Source: Limnochordales bacterium (GTDB lineage Bacteria; Bacillota; Limnochordia; Limnochordales; DUMU01). Taken from it: 64,000 nt of DNA. The position numbers were made by a program, and so were the translations under genes. The stretch lies in contig JADBKP010000001.1 in the NCBI GenBank assembly GCA_014896315.1, positions 519,557 through 583,556 on the forward strand, in the 5' to 3' direction. Below are positions 9,915 through 18,553 of the stretch, piece by piece. Every line of letters starts with the position of its first letter. Within the stretch, counting starts at the first letter, position 1. Under the pieces are notes generated by a model. It worked only from the letters and a program-made list of their open reading frames with translations. It did no database searches and had not been told where the DNA came from.

Positions 9915-11438
9915 TTGGAATCTATCAGGGGTGAATTGAGCCATACAAACGAAGTGAACGAGTGGCGGGGCCGCCGGGTGGCTGTGGTGGGGCTCGGCAA
10001 GAGCAATCTCGCCGTCATCCGGTATCTGTTGCGCCGGGGCGCAGAGGTGTCGGGGCGAGATCAGAAGCCGCTCGATCAGTTGGGGGAGATCGGAGAGGAA
10101 CTGAGATCCTATCCGATTGAGTTGCGCCTTGGGCCGGGATACCTGGAAGGATTGGAAGAGTACGATTGCGTCTTCCTGACCCCCGGCATTTCCCGGCATA
10201 AGCCGGAGCTGGTTCACCTACGGGAAGCGGGGGTGCCGGTGCACAGCGAGATTGAGATCGTGCTGCGGGAGTGCCGTGCGCCCATTTTGGGGATCACCGG
10301 GACGAGCGGGAAGACGACCACCACCACGCTGGTGGGTAAGATCATGGAAGCCAGCGGCCGCCGCACGTTTGTGGGGGGCAACATCGGTCAACCCCTGATT
10401 GAAATAGCTGCCGAGATTCCGCCTGATGCGGTGGTGGTGCTGGAGCTGTCCAGCTTCCAGCTGGAGATGCTAAACCAGAGTCCCCGGGGGGCGCTGGTCA
10501 CCAACGTCAGCCCCAACCACCTGGACATGCATGCGGACATGGCCGAATACGTGGCGGCCAAGGAACGGATCTTCTTGTTCCAGCATCCGGAGGACGTGGC
10601 CGTCTTCAACCTGGACAATGAATACACTCGTGCCATGGCGCAGCGGGCCCGGTCCCGCACGTTCTGGTTTAGCCTGGAGCGCGAGCCCGTGCGGGGCGCC
10701 TGGCTGGAGGGCGAGAACCTGCTTCTGCGTAGGGGGCAAGGTAATCAGCAGGGACGGGCGGGCCGGGGAGAGGGAGAGGTTGAGATTGTCGCCCGCCGGG
10801 AGGAGTTGCTCCTGCCGGGTCTGCACAATGTGGCCAACGTCCTGGCCGCCTGTGCCCTCACGGGAGCGTTCGGCGTACCGAAGGAGGCCATGTACCGGGT
10901 AATCACCACTTTTCGGGGGGTGCCTCATCGTCTAGAGCTGGTGGGTGAAGGAGAGGTAGGTGGCAAACCGAATGTTATGTTTATCAACGATTCCATTGCC
11001 ACCACCCCGGCACGGGCGGTTGCTGGTATCAGGGCCATGACCAGGCCCACCGTGCTCCTGGCGGGGGGTTACGACAAGCACATACCCTTTGACGAGCTGG
11101 CCGCCGAATTGCTGCGGCCTGGCTGCCCGGTGCAGGCAGTGGTATTGCTGGGAGCAACGGCCGAAAAGATCGAGCAGGCCATCGATGAGGCCCGGCAGCA
11201 GGCCATCGCTCTTGGAGAGCAGCCCCGTTCGCTAGCGGTACACCGGGCGGGCACGTTTGCCGAAGCGGTCCGGCTCGCGGCCGAGCTTGTGCCTGCCGGA
11301 GGGGTGGTGCTGCTTTCCCCGGCTTGTGCCAGCTATGATATGTTCCGTAACTTTGAGGAAAGGGCGGCGGAGTTTGCCCGGTTGGCCGGGCAATTGCTTG
11401 GGCAGTCGGGCTCGCGAGCTGAAGCGGTGAAGCGTTGA
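9915..11438 (+). CDS. murD: MurD-type UDP-MurNAc-L-Ala--glutamate ligase
   Basis: A cytoplasmic Mur ligase that adds glutamate to UDP-MurNAc-L-alanine. The P-loop GITGTSGKTTTT, ELSSFQLEML, NVSPNHLDMH and the C-terminal LAGGYDKHIPFDEL are in family order; length is 507 residues. A TTG start at 9915 has GGGAGG 8 bp upstream. The usual NDSKATN motif reads NDSIATT here, so the Lys is replaced by Ile. The gene sits between gerM and rph, away from a division/cell-wall cluster, so it may be a relocated or second MurD. A Gly/Arg-rich insert (GQGNQQGRAGRGEGE) lies in the middle domain. Confidence 0.93.
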   Translation: MESIRGELSHTNEVNEWRGRRVAVVGLGKSNLAVIRYLLRRGAEVSGRDQKPLDQLGEIGEELRSYPIELRLGPGYLEGLEEYDCVFLTPGISRHKPELVHLREAGVPVHSEIEIVLRECRAPILGITGTSGKTTTTTLVGKIMEASGRRTFVGGNIGQPLIEIAAEIPPDAVVVLELSSFQLEMLNQSPRGALVTNVSPNHLDMHADMAEYVAAKERIFLFQHPEDVAVFNLDNEYTRAMAQRARSRTFWFSLEREPVRGAWLEGENLLLRRGQGNQQGRAGRGEGEVEIVARREELLLPGLHNVANVLAACALTGAFGVPKEAMYRVITTFRGVPHRLELVGEGEVGGKPNVMFINDSIATTPARAVAGIRAMTRPTVLLAGGYDKHIPFDELAAELLRPGCPVQAVVLLGATAEKIEQAIDEARQQAIALGEQPRSLAVHRAGTFAEAVRLAAELVPAGGVVLLSPACASYDMFRNFEERAAEFARLAGQLLGQSGSRAEAVKR

Positions 11439-11518
11439 GGGTGAACGTTGAGGAGATCCGCAACCCAGGCACCGGCGAGCCCTGTACCCGAGGGGCCGAT
11501 GAGCATTGAGCAAGGAGT

Positions 11519-12322
11519 GTGAAGGCTGTGCCGCGATTGGATGGCCGGCGTCCGGATGAACTGCGTCCCGTGAAAATCATACGTCACTATACCAAATGGG
11601 CCGAGGGTTCAGTCCTGATTCAAAGCGGCGACACCTGGGTGGTATGTACCGCTTCTATCGAGGACCGTGTGCCACCTTTCCTGCGAGGTACGGGACAGGG
11701 CTGGGTGACCGCGGAGTACGGGATGCTCCCCCGTTCCACCAGCAGTCGGACGCAGCGGGAGGTCTCCCGCGGCCGGGTGGCCGGTCGCACCAGTGAGATC
11801 CAGCGACTGATCGGCAGAGCTCTCCGTTCCGTCGTGGACTTGCGGACGTTGGGCGAGAAAACCATCTGGATTGACTGCGACGTCCTGCAAGCGGATGGGG
11901 GCACCCGCACGGCTTCTATTACCGGAGGCTTCGTAGCCATGGTGGAAGCGCTGGCCCGGCTGGCCGCGCAGGAGCAATGGGAGACGCTACCTGTGTACGA
12001 TTACGTAGCGGCCGTCAGCGTCGGCATGGTGGATGGTGAACCGTTGCTGGACCTTTGCTTCCAGGAGGACTCCCGCGCCGCTGTGGACATGAATCTGGTC
12101 ATGACCGGCACGGGAGAGTTCGTCGAGATTCAGGGAACAGCCGAGGGCGACCCGTTTGGCGCGCGGGATCTGGAGGTCATGCTGCAACTGGGTCGCCAGG
12201 GAGTGCAACGGCTCATCGAGTTGCAGAAGGAAGCGCTTTCGCCCGATCTGGCGGGCCGGGTGGGGACACGTCCCCGTCCGATAGTCACCGGAACGACGCT
12301 GCCGCACAGGATAGAAGACTGA
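11519..12322 (+). CDS. rph: Ribonuclease PH
   Basis: A phosphate-dependent 3'-5' exoribonuclease that trims tRNA 3' ends. Family motifs are [13 protein letters not shown] at the start, [43 protein letters not shown] and LDLCFQEDS. The length of about 264-267 residues is normal. Two GTG starts are possible, at 11519 and 11528; AAGGAG at 11511-11516 is very close to the first, and the second gives the usual PRLDGR start. rdgB follows, as in many Bacillota. Confidence 0.96.
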   Translation: MKAVPRLDGRRPDELRPVKIIRHYTKWAEGSVLIQSGDTWVVCTASIEDRVPPFLRGTGQGWVTAEYGMLPRSTSSRTQREVSRGRVAGRTSEIQRLIGRALRSVVDLRTLGEKTIWIDCDVLQADGGTRTASITGGFVAMVEALARLAAQEQWETLPVYDYVAAVSVGMVDGEPLLDLCFQEDSRAAVDMNLVMTGTGEFVEIQGTAEGDPFGARDLEVMLQLGRQGVQRLIELQKEALSPDLAGRVGTRPRPIVTGTTLPHRIED

Positions 12323-12357
12323 TCCCGGGCTGTTGCCGGGACGGGAGTACGAAAGTG

Positions 12358-13008
12358 ATGGAGATTACAGACCCGATGTACCGCCGATTAGTCCTGGCCA
12401 GTGGCAACAGACACAAAGTGATTGAGATCAAGGAGCTCATCAGAGAGTGTTTGCCCGGGCTCGAGGTGGTGAGTTTGCAGGATCTGGCTGAGGAAAGACG
12501 GATGCCGCCGCCGCAGATCGTAGAGGACCAGCCTACGCTGGAAGGCAATGCGATCAAGAAGGCCCGGGTGGTAGCAGAGTGGAGCGGGCTACCCGCTCTG
12601 GCCGATGATACCGGTCTCTTGGTGGACGCTTTGGGAGGCCGGCCGGGAGTCAGGTCAGCCCGGTATGCAGGTCCCAATGCCACTGATGCGGAAAACCGTC
12701 GCCGACTGCTGGAAGAGCTGGCAGGAGTCCCGCCGGAGGCGAGGGGGGCACGTTTTCGGACGGTTGTGGCCGTCGCCTACAGCCCCGCCGAAGTCCAAAC
12801 AGTCGTGGGAGAGCTGGTCGGACGGATTCTTCAAGCCGAGCGCGGCGTTGGTTTCGGCTACGAGGCTCTTTTCGAGGTTCCCGAACTGGGTAAAACGCTG
12901 GCTGAACTCAGCGTCACCGAGAAGAACAGAATCAGTCACCGGGGACGGGCGCTGCGGGCAGCTCTTCCTCTGCTCAGGCGGCTCTCAGGACCGGCCGCTG
13001 CATCTTGA
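12358..13008 (+). CDS. rdgB: XTP/dITP pyrophosphatase (Ham1/RdgB)
   Basis: A house-cleaning nucleotidase that removes ITP, dITP and XTP. It has the N-terminal LASGNRHKVIEIKEL motif, EGNAIKKA, ALADDTGLLVDALGGRPGVRSARY, GFGYEALFEVPELGKTLAEL and EKNRISHRGRAL, all family hallmarks. Length is 216 residues. I start it at the ATG at 12358; a GTG lies one codon upstream and another ATG six codons in. It follows rph by about 35 bp and precedes the tRNA cluster by about 55 bp. Confidence 0.95.
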   Translation: MEITDPMYRRLVLASGNRHKVIEIKELIRECLPGLEVVSLQDLAEERRMPPPQIVEDQPTLEGNAIKKARVVAEWSGLPALADDTGLLVDALGGRPGVRSARYAGPNATDAENRRRLLEELAGVPPEARGARFRTVVAVAYSPAEVQTVVGELVGRILQAERGVGFGYEALFEVPELGKTLAELSVTEKNRISHRGRALRAALPLLRRLSGPAAAS

Positions 13009-13064
13009 CGGAGAGCGGCAAGCAGTGATAACCTATCGTCGAGACGCGTTTCCAGGCGTAACGA

Positions 13065-13141
13065 CGGGGTGTGGCGCAGCTTGGTAGCGCGTCTGCTTTG
13101 GGAGCAGAAGGCCCGCGGTTCAAATCCGCGCACCCCGACCA
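13065..13141 (+). tRNA. tRNA-Pro (TGG)
   Basis: Acceptor CGGGGTG pairs with CACCCCG. The anticodon loop CTTTGGG gives TGG, the T-loop is TTCAAAT, and CCA is encoded. It is the first of four tRNAs in a row. Confidence 0.97.
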
Positions 13142-13150
13142 GTCAATCTT

Positions 13151-13224
13151 GCGGGTGTAGCTCAATGGTAGAGCATCGGCCTTCCAAGCCGAGTACGGGG
13201 GTTCGATTCCCCTCACCCGCTCCA
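13151..13224 (+). tRNA. tRNA-Gly (TCC)
   Basis: Acceptor GCGGGTG pairs with CACCCGC. The anticodon loop CTTCCAA gives TCC, the T-loop is TTCGATT, and CCA is encoded. It begins 9 bp after tRNA-Pro. Confidence 0.97.
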
Positions 13225-13263
13225 GTTTCCGGCAACGACCGACCGATCAGGTCTTTGGTTATT

Positions 13264-13342
13264 GCGCCTGTAGCTCAGCAGGATAGAGCGGGGGCCTTCT
13301 AAGCCCTGTCTGTCGGGGGTTCGAATCCTCCCAGGCGCGCCA
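13264..13342 (+). tRNA. tRNA-Arg (TCT)
   Basis: Acceptor GCGCCTG pairs with CAGGCGC. The anticodon loop CTTCTAA gives TCT, the T-loop is TTCGAAT, and CCA is encoded. Confidence 0.96.
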
Positions 13343-13374
13343 ATTTTGGTGATTTTTAGTTCGGTTTGTCGCTT

Positions 13375-13452
13375 GGTGAGCGTAGCTCAGGTGGTTAGAG
13401 CGCCAGGTTGTGGCCCTGGAGGTCGTGGGTTCGAGTCCCGTCGCTCACCCCA
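13375..13452 (+). tRNA. tRNA-His (GTG)
   Basis: GTGAGCG pairs with CGCTCAC. The additional G-1 opposite C73, the mark of tRNA-His, is present. The anticodon loop TTGTGGC gives GTG, and CCA is encoded. A terminator follows directly. Confidence 0.97.
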
Positions 13453-13458
13453 AGTTTT

Positions 13459-13488
13459 GCCGCCGGGCTTGTGCCTGGCGGCGTTTTT
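13459..13488 (+). terminator. Terminator of the four-tRNA cluster
   Basis: A 10-bp stem GCCGCCGGGC/GCCTGGCGGC with a TTGT loop is followed by GTTTTT. It ends the transcript that includes tRNA-Pro to tRNA-His. Confidence 0.93.
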
Positions 13489-13611
13489 CATTGGGCGGGG
13501 AGTTGACGCGCGGCATATTATGCTAGGAAAATCGAATGTGAGTTGACGGCACAAGCGGGCAGGGGAGTCGGGCAGAGCAAGTTTGAGTGTCCAAGGCGAG
13601 GGGGACAGGGG

Positions 13612-15063
13612 ATGTCTGACTTTCGGTCGCTGTGGAACGGGCGATTGAAGCGGGTCGTCCAACATGGTATCAGCGCTCGGACTTTTGCCGCTTTCAATAC
13701 CAACGTGGATGTCATCGTCCATCTGGATGATAGCGTTGTGGGGCAGCTGCTGGCGGACGCCGACATCTCACTTGAGCGGGTCAGGTCGCGGTCGGCCGAC
13801 ACCATGGAGCGGATCTCTAATCAAGAAGATTTCTTTACCGTGCTCCGGGACCGCCTGATTGCGGGCAAGTCGTTCCACATCACCGTGGAGAACCTCGAAT
13901 TGCTCGATTGGCTGGACAAGCATTTCCAGAACGAGAAGGAGAGCATGGGTGGTCAGGCCGGCATCATCGCCAACCAGATGGCCGAGCTGGGAGCACCCGC
14001 GATGGTTTACACGCCGGTCAACTCGAGCAAGCAAGCCCGTCTTTTTCACCCGGCAGTTCAGTTTCCGGTGGTCACTCCCGAGGGTGAGCTGGCCATTGTT
14101 CCAGCTGCCCGGGCCGGCCGCAGCGATACGGCCACCAAGATCAATTGGATTCTTGAGTATGGGAAAGGGCTCACTTTCCATTTTGGTGACGAAACGATAG
14201 TGACGCCCCGTGCCAACCGTATTATCCTGGCGACGCGGCCCAAGGAGGCCGTGATGGGCTTTCCTCTGGCTCTCCGTCCCTATTTGACTGAACTGGCCAA
14301 GCGGATGGACGTCGCCTTCATGGCAGGCTACCACTACGCGGGATATACGCTGCCGGATGGCCGTTCCTTCGCTGAATACATGGCCGATAGTGTGGCGGAC
14401 CTGCGAGCGCTGCGTGCGGGCAACCCGGAGTTGCGGATTCATCTGGAATACGTGCCGATGCAACAGGCCGAACTGGAACGGGAGATGCTCAGCCGTATCG
14501 TGCGGGAGATCTCGAGCTTTGGTATCAACGAAAACGAGATCCGGCGGGTGCTCCGGGAGTTCGGCTTTGAAGAGCAGGCCCGCAATATCGAGCAGGCCGA
14601 GTCTGCTTACACGCTCTACCAGGGTGCGCTGGCGCTCGTGAACGAACTGGGGCTTGAGCGCATCCAGGTGCACAACCTGGGATACTACGTGCTTGTCCTC
14701 CGTAAACCCTATCCGCTACCCCCCGACGAAGTGCGAGACGCCTGTCTCTATGCTTCTTGCGTCAACGCTCTCAAGGCCAGGGACGGCGGCTATGTCAAGG
14801 GAGAGCGTCTCCCTGAAGCTGCCGAGATCCCGCTCTCGGACATCGGGTTCAACAACCTGGAGATGCTGGCCCAGGACTTGCGGCTGACGGGGAAGGCGAC
14901 CGAGCGCTTCTTGCAGGAAGGCTTCCTGGAGCAGGAGGATCACATTCTCGTGGTTGTACCGGCCCATGTTGTGCCCAACCCGGTCAGCACAGTCGGCATG
15001 GGAGATACCATCTCCTCGTCCTCCTACGCCCGGGAGCTACAGCCGCTTGTCGTCAATAGATAG
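13612..15063 (+). CDS. ADP-dependent phosphofructokinase/glucokinase family sugar kinase
   Basis: The 483-residue protein matches the ADP-dependent glucokinase/phosphofructokinase family, ribokinase-like enzymes that use ADP as phosphoryl donor and are best known from archaea. Visible marks are AFNTNVDVIVHLD near the N-terminus, the GGQAGIIANQMAELG sugar/fold motif, the HLEYVP (NxxE-like) metal motif, and the C-terminal NPVSTVGMGDTISSSS with the GXGD catalytic base. The start MSDFRSLW has GGGG just upstream. glgA follows in the same direction, so a role in glycogen or sugar phosphate metabolism is likely. The exact substrate cannot be read from the sequence. Confidence 0.87.
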   Translation: MSDFRSLWNGRLKRVVQHGISARTFAAFNTNVDVIVHLDDSVVGQLLADADISLERVRSRSADTMERISNQEDFFTVLRDRLIAGKSFHITVENLELLDWLDKHFQNEKESMGGQAGIIANQMAELGAPAMVYTPVNSSKQARLFHPAVQFPVVTPEGELAIVPAARAGRSDTATKINWILEYGKGLTFHFGDETIVTPRANRIILATRPKEAVMGFPLALRPYLTELAKRMDVAFMAGYHYAGYTLPDGRSFAEYMADSVADLRALRAGNPELRIHLEYVPMQQAELEREMLSRIVREISSFGINENEIRRVLREFGFEEQARNIEQAESAYTLYQGALALVNELGLERIQVHNLGYYVLVLRKPYPLPPDEVRDACLYASCVNALKARDGGYVKGERLPEAAEIPLSDIGFNNLEMLAQDLRLTGKATERFLQEGFLEQEDHILVVVPAHVVPNPVSTVGMGDTISSSSYARELQPLVVNR

Positions 15064-15148
15064 AGATTAGACAGGCTTCAAGCTCCGCGGCCGGTCGGGG
15101 ATAAAGCGACCCTGCGAACCACAGACTACAGGCTAGTGGTCGAGGAAA

Positions 15149-15185
15149 CGGCCTCCGCCATCGGAAGGCACGGTGGCGGAGGCCG
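15149..15185 (+). promoter_or_regulatory. Perfect 12-bp hairpin upstream of glgA
   Basis: CGGCCTCCGCCA and TGGCGGAGGCCG form a perfect stem with a 13-nt loop, ending 20 bp before the glgA start and just ahead of its GGAGGA site. No T-run follows, so it is not a standard terminator. It could affect mRNA stability or glgA translation. Confidence 0.5.
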
Positions 15186-15204
15186 GATGTGGGGAGGAGC
15201 GAGC

Positions 15205-16698
15205 ATGACCGGCCAGGAGTTTGATGAAACCTATAAGATCTTGGTGGTTGCCGCCGAGGCCACCCCCCTGGCGAAGACGGGCGGGTTGGGAGATGTGGCG
15301 GGATCTCTTCCCAAAGCCCTTTCCGCCTGGGGTAATGACGTGCGGCTGGTCATTCCCCGGTACCGGGGAATAGACGATTGGAAGATTCTGGCTGATTTTC
15401 CTGTTTGGGTGAATGGCCGGCGGGAGACCGCAGTCTTGCGCCAATCTCACGTCCGGGCCCGGCTGGACGGCGTTGACCGCTTGGTGCCTGTATACTTCAT
15501 CGATAACTACCACTATTTTGACCGCGAACGCTTCTACGACTTCCCGGATGACGCTGAGCGGTGGGCCTTCTTTTCCCGGGCGGTTCTTGAAATGTTGAGG
15601 GTTACCGGCTGGAAGCCGGACATCATTCATGCCCACGATTGGCAGACGGGCCCCCTGCCGCTCCTGCTCAAAGCCCACTATGTACATGATCCGTTCTACA
15701 GTTTGATTGCCACCGTGTTTACGGTTCACAACCTGAAATACCAGGGGAATTTCGACCGGGGGGCACTTTCCTTCCTCGGGTTAGGAGACGACTACTTCAC
15801 TCCGGAACGGGTGGAGTTTTACGGTCAGGTCAGCTATCTGAAGGCGGGGCTGGTCTTTGCGGACTTGATCAGTACCGTGAGCCGGAGGTATGCTCGGGAG
15901 ATCCAGCAGCCGGGACGGGGCTATGGCTTTGAAGGAGTGCTTGCCCAGCGCAGCCAGGAGTTGTTTGGGATACCGCACGGGGTGAACTACCACGAGTTCA
16001 ATCCGGCTACCGATCCGCGGTTGCATCACAACTATTCGGTGGACAACGCTCTGAGCGGAAAGAGGATGAACAAGCACGCCCTACAGAAGGAGCTGGGCCT
16101 GTCCATTACCGATCTTCCGTTGCTTGGCATGGTAACCCGTTTCGAAGACAACAAAGGGATCGATCTGCTGCAGGCAGCTTGCGCCGAGATCATGCAGCTT
16201 GACGTGCAGATGGTGATCTTGGGGGTGGGAGACCGTAACTTTGAGGCATGGGCTCGGGAGCTGGCCTGGCGTTACCCGCAACGGGTGGCGACGGAGATCG
16301 GTTTTAATACGGTGCTGGCTCAGCGGGTGTACGCCGGCGCAGATATGATGCTCTTTCCTACCCGCCAGGAGCCGGACGGCATGGGACAGCTGATCGCCAT
16401 GCGCTACGGTGCGATCCCGATCGCGCACGCGACGGGGGGGTTGGCCGACACCATAATGGACTACCAGCAGGAGACGGGTAGGGGAACGGGGTTCCTCTTC
16501 GCCCCGCCAGAACCCGAACCTTTCGTGCAGGCGATCGCCCGGGCGCTGAGTGTCTACCACAATCAGGAGCGTTGGCGTCTGTTGGTAGAGGAGGCGATGC
16601 AGCAGGACTTCTCCTGGAACCGCGTGGCAGGGGAGTACATGGGACTTTACCGGCTGGCCCGGGAGAAGGTTCAACAGCGGGAACTGGCGCTGGTTTGA
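15205..16698 (+). CDS. glgA: Glycogen synthase (GT5)
   Basis: Transfers glucose from a nucleotide sugar to growing alpha-1,4-glucan in the cytoplasm. It has the KTGGLGDVAGSLPKAL nucleotide-sugar motif near the N-terminus, HAHDWQT, TVHNLKYQG, and the C-terminal EPDGMGQLIAMRYG followed by ATGGLADT. Most family members have a Cys where this one has Asp (EPCG to EPDG). Length is 497 residues. The start MTGQEF has GGAGGA upstream; an earlier ATG at 15136 would read through the hairpin. A tRNA promoter overlaps the stop codon. Confidence 0.94.
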   Translation: MTGQEFDETYKILVVAAEATPLAKTGGLGDVAGSLPKALSAWGNDVRLVIPRYRGIDDWKILADFPVWVNGRRETAVLRQSHVRARLDGVDRLVPVYFIDNYHYFDRERFYDFPDDAERWAFFSRAVLEMLRVTGWKPDIIHAHDWQTGPLPLLLKAHYVHDPFYSLIATVFTVHNLKYQGNFDRGALSFLGLGDDYFTPERVEFYGQVSYLKAGLVFADLISTVSRRYAREIQQPGRGYGFEGVLAQRSQELFGIPHGVNYHEFNPATDPRLHHNYSVDNALSGKRMNKHALQKELGLSITDLPLLGMVTRFEDNKGIDLLQAACAEIMQLDVQMVILGVGDRNFEAWARELAWRYPQRVATEIGFNTVLAQRVYAGADMMLFPTRQEPDGMGQLIAMRYGAIPIAHATGGLADTIMDYQQETGRGTGFLFAPPEPEPFVQAIARALSVYHNQERWRLLVEEAMQQDFSWNRVAGEYMGLYRLAREKVQQRELALV

Positions 16699-16724
16699 CG
16701 GCGGGTGCGCGCCTGTGCTATATT
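16695..16724 (+). promoter_or_regulatory. Promoter of tRNA-Lys/tRNA-Leu
   Basis: TTGACG (16695-16700) and TATATT (16719-16724) are 18 bp apart, overlapping the glgA stop codon and about 45 bp before tRNA-Lys. Confidence 0.82.
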
Positions 16725-16767
16725 ACTCACTGGAGTGCAGACCCGGGTTTTGTGGAAGTATTCAGAC

Positions 16768-16843
16768 GAGCCGATAGCTCAGTAGGTAGAGCAGCGGACT
16801 TTTAATCCGCGGGTCGAGGGTTCGATTCCCTCTCGGCTCACCA
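16768..16843 (+). tRNA. tRNA-Lys (TTT)
   Basis: Acceptor GAGCCGA pairs with TCGGCTC. The anticodon loop CTTTTAA gives TTT, the T-loop is TTCGATT, and CCA is encoded. Confidence 0.97.
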
Positions 16844-16871
16844 TTACTTTGTCTATGGTGTTGAGTTGCGT

Positions 16872-16956
16872 GCGAGAGTGATGGAATTGGTAGACATCGG
16901 CGACTTAGGATCGTCGGCCATACGGCGTGGGGGTTCGAGTCCCCCCTCTCGCACCA
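16872..16956 (+). tRNA. tRNA-Leu (TAG)
   Basis: Acceptor GCGAGAG pairs with CTCTCGC. The anticodon loop CTTAGGA gives TAG. A long variable arm is present, as in class II tRNAs, and CCA is encoded. Confidence 0.96.
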
Positions 16957-16967
16957 GAGATTTGTAA

Positions 16968-17010
16968 GGGCAGCCGTCCCCCCACCAGGGTAGGACGACT
17001 GCCCATTGTT
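16968..17010 (+). terminator. Terminator after tRNA-Leu
   Basis: GGGCAGCCGTCC and GGACGACTGCCC form a 12-bp stem with one mismatch, followed by ATTGTTCG. It separates the tRNA pair from tig. Confidence 0.72.
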
Positions 17011-17080
17011 CGCTCACCCTCGCTCTGCACCCACAGCCCGCAGCATGGCACCCGTACCACAGGGAGGAGATTCCTCGCAG

Positions 17081-18448
17081 ATGAAGACATCGGTGGAAAG
17101 ACGGGACAAGAACCTCGTGGCCCTGACGGTTGAGATTCCGGCCGAAGAGATGGAGAAGGCAGTCGAGCGTGCATATCGCCGGATCGCCCCTCGGCTGCGG
17201 ATTCCGGGTTTCCGGCCCGGGAAGGCACCCCGAGCCGTAGTGGAGATGCGGTTGGGCAAGGATTATCTTTTCCAGGAAGCCGTAGAGGAAGTCATTCCCA
17301 GGGCCTATAGCTCGGCCGTCCGTGAGCACGCTCTTGAGCCGGTGGACCGGCCGCAGATTCGGGTGACCCAGGCCGAGGAAGGCAAGCCTTTGATATTCGA
17401 GGCAGAAGTTGTGGTTACTCCCGAGGTCAAGCTCGGCGAATACAAGGGTCTCGAGGTCGAAAGGCCGCTGCGGCCGGTGACCGAAGCCGATGTGACGCGG
17501 GTGCTGGAAGCACTGCGGGAGCAGCAGGCGCGTCTTGTGGTAGTTGAGCGGCCAGTTCAGGCGGGTGATTTCGTCACCATAGACTTCGCCGGTTTGCTGG
17601 AGGGGAAACCGTTCCGCGGCGGAGCGGCCAACGATTATACCCTGCAGGTTGGATCCGGGACGTTCCTGCCCGGTTTCGAGCAGGGGCTTATTGGCATGAG
17701 CGCCGGCGAGACCAGGGAGATTCCCGTTACTTTCCCGCAGGATTACAGCAATCCCGAACTGGCAGGGAAAGAAGTGAAGTTTACCGTCACGGTCAAGACC
17801 GTACGGGAGAAGCAACTGCCAGAGTTGGATGATGAATTTGCCAAGACCATCGGGGAGTTTGATACCCTGGAACAACTCCGCCTTAACATACGTCAGAGAT
17901 TAGAGCAGCAGGCAGAGCAGGAGGCCGATGAAAAGGCTGAGGAGGCGCTGGTAAAGAAGGCGGTGGCAGCCGCGGAAGTCGACGTGCCTGAGGTTATGAT
18001 CAAGCGCGAGGTGGAGCACATACTGTACCACTTCCGGATTAAGCTGGCATACCGGGGAATCAAGCTCGAGCAGTATCTCCAGGCCACGGGGAAAACTGAG
18101 GATGACCTCCGTCAGGAGTTTGCCCCCCAGGCGGTGGAAAACGTAAAGACCGAGCTTTGCCTGCGGGCCATTGCCCGGACCGAAGGTCTTTTGGCGACAG
18201 AAGATGAGATCAAGGAAGAGATTGAACGGCGGGTTCGCAGCGCGGAGAATCCTGCCGAAGCCAGACGGCAGTGGGAGAGTGAGGCCGGCCAGGAAAGGAT
18301 CCGGGAAGGGATCGAGATAGCCAAGGCAGTACGGTTCCTCCGGGAACAGGGCAAAGTGAAGACCGTGGTCTTGCCCGAGTCTGAGCCTGAGCCACAGCCT
18401 GAGTCCGAGCCCGAGCGGGCTCAGACGCCGGCGATCGTAGAGGACTGA
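17081..18448 (+). CDS. tig: Trigger factor
   Basis: A ribosome-bound chaperone and prolyl isomerase. The GFRPGKAPRAVVE ribosome-docking signature lies at about residues 45-57, the FKBP-type domain (AGDFVTIDFAGLLEGKPF to LPGFEQGLIGMSAGE) at about 160-240, and the helical C-terminal chaperone part follows. Length is 455 residues. The start MKTSVERRDKN has GGGAGGAGA 10 bp upstream. The last 25 residues form an acidic Glu/Pro/Ser repeat (PESEPEPQPESEPE), not part of the core fold. clpP and clpX follow, the common Bacillota order. Confidence 0.97.
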   Translation: MKTSVERRDKNLVALTVEIPAEEMEKAVERAYRRIAPRLRIPGFRPGKAPRAVVEMRLGKDYLFQEAVEEVIPRAYSSAVREHALEPVDRPQIRVTQAEEGKPLIFEAEVVVTPEVKLGEYKGLEVERPLRPVTEADVTRVLEALREQQARLVVVERPVQAGDFVTIDFAGLLEGKPFRGGAANDYTLQVGSGTFLPGFEQGLIGMSAGETREIPVTFPQDYSNPELAGKEVKFTVTVKTVREKQLPELDDEFAKTIGEFDTLEQLRLNIRQRLEQQAEQEADEKAEEALVKKAVAAAEVDVPEVMIKREVEHILYHFRIKLAYRGIKLEQYLQATGKTEDDLRQEFAPQAVENVKTELCLRAIARTEGLLATEDEIKEEIERRVRSAENPAEARRQWESEAGQERIREGIEIAKAVRFLREQGKVKTVVLPESEPEPQPESEPERAQTPAIVED

Positions 18449-18553
18449 GAAGGAAGCCGGGCTGCTCGAGCCAGAGCAGTAGAAGAGACAAGGGGCTAAG
18501 GTAACGGGTAACGCTCACTTCGCTTATATTGCTCAGGGAAGGGCGGGTAAGGT

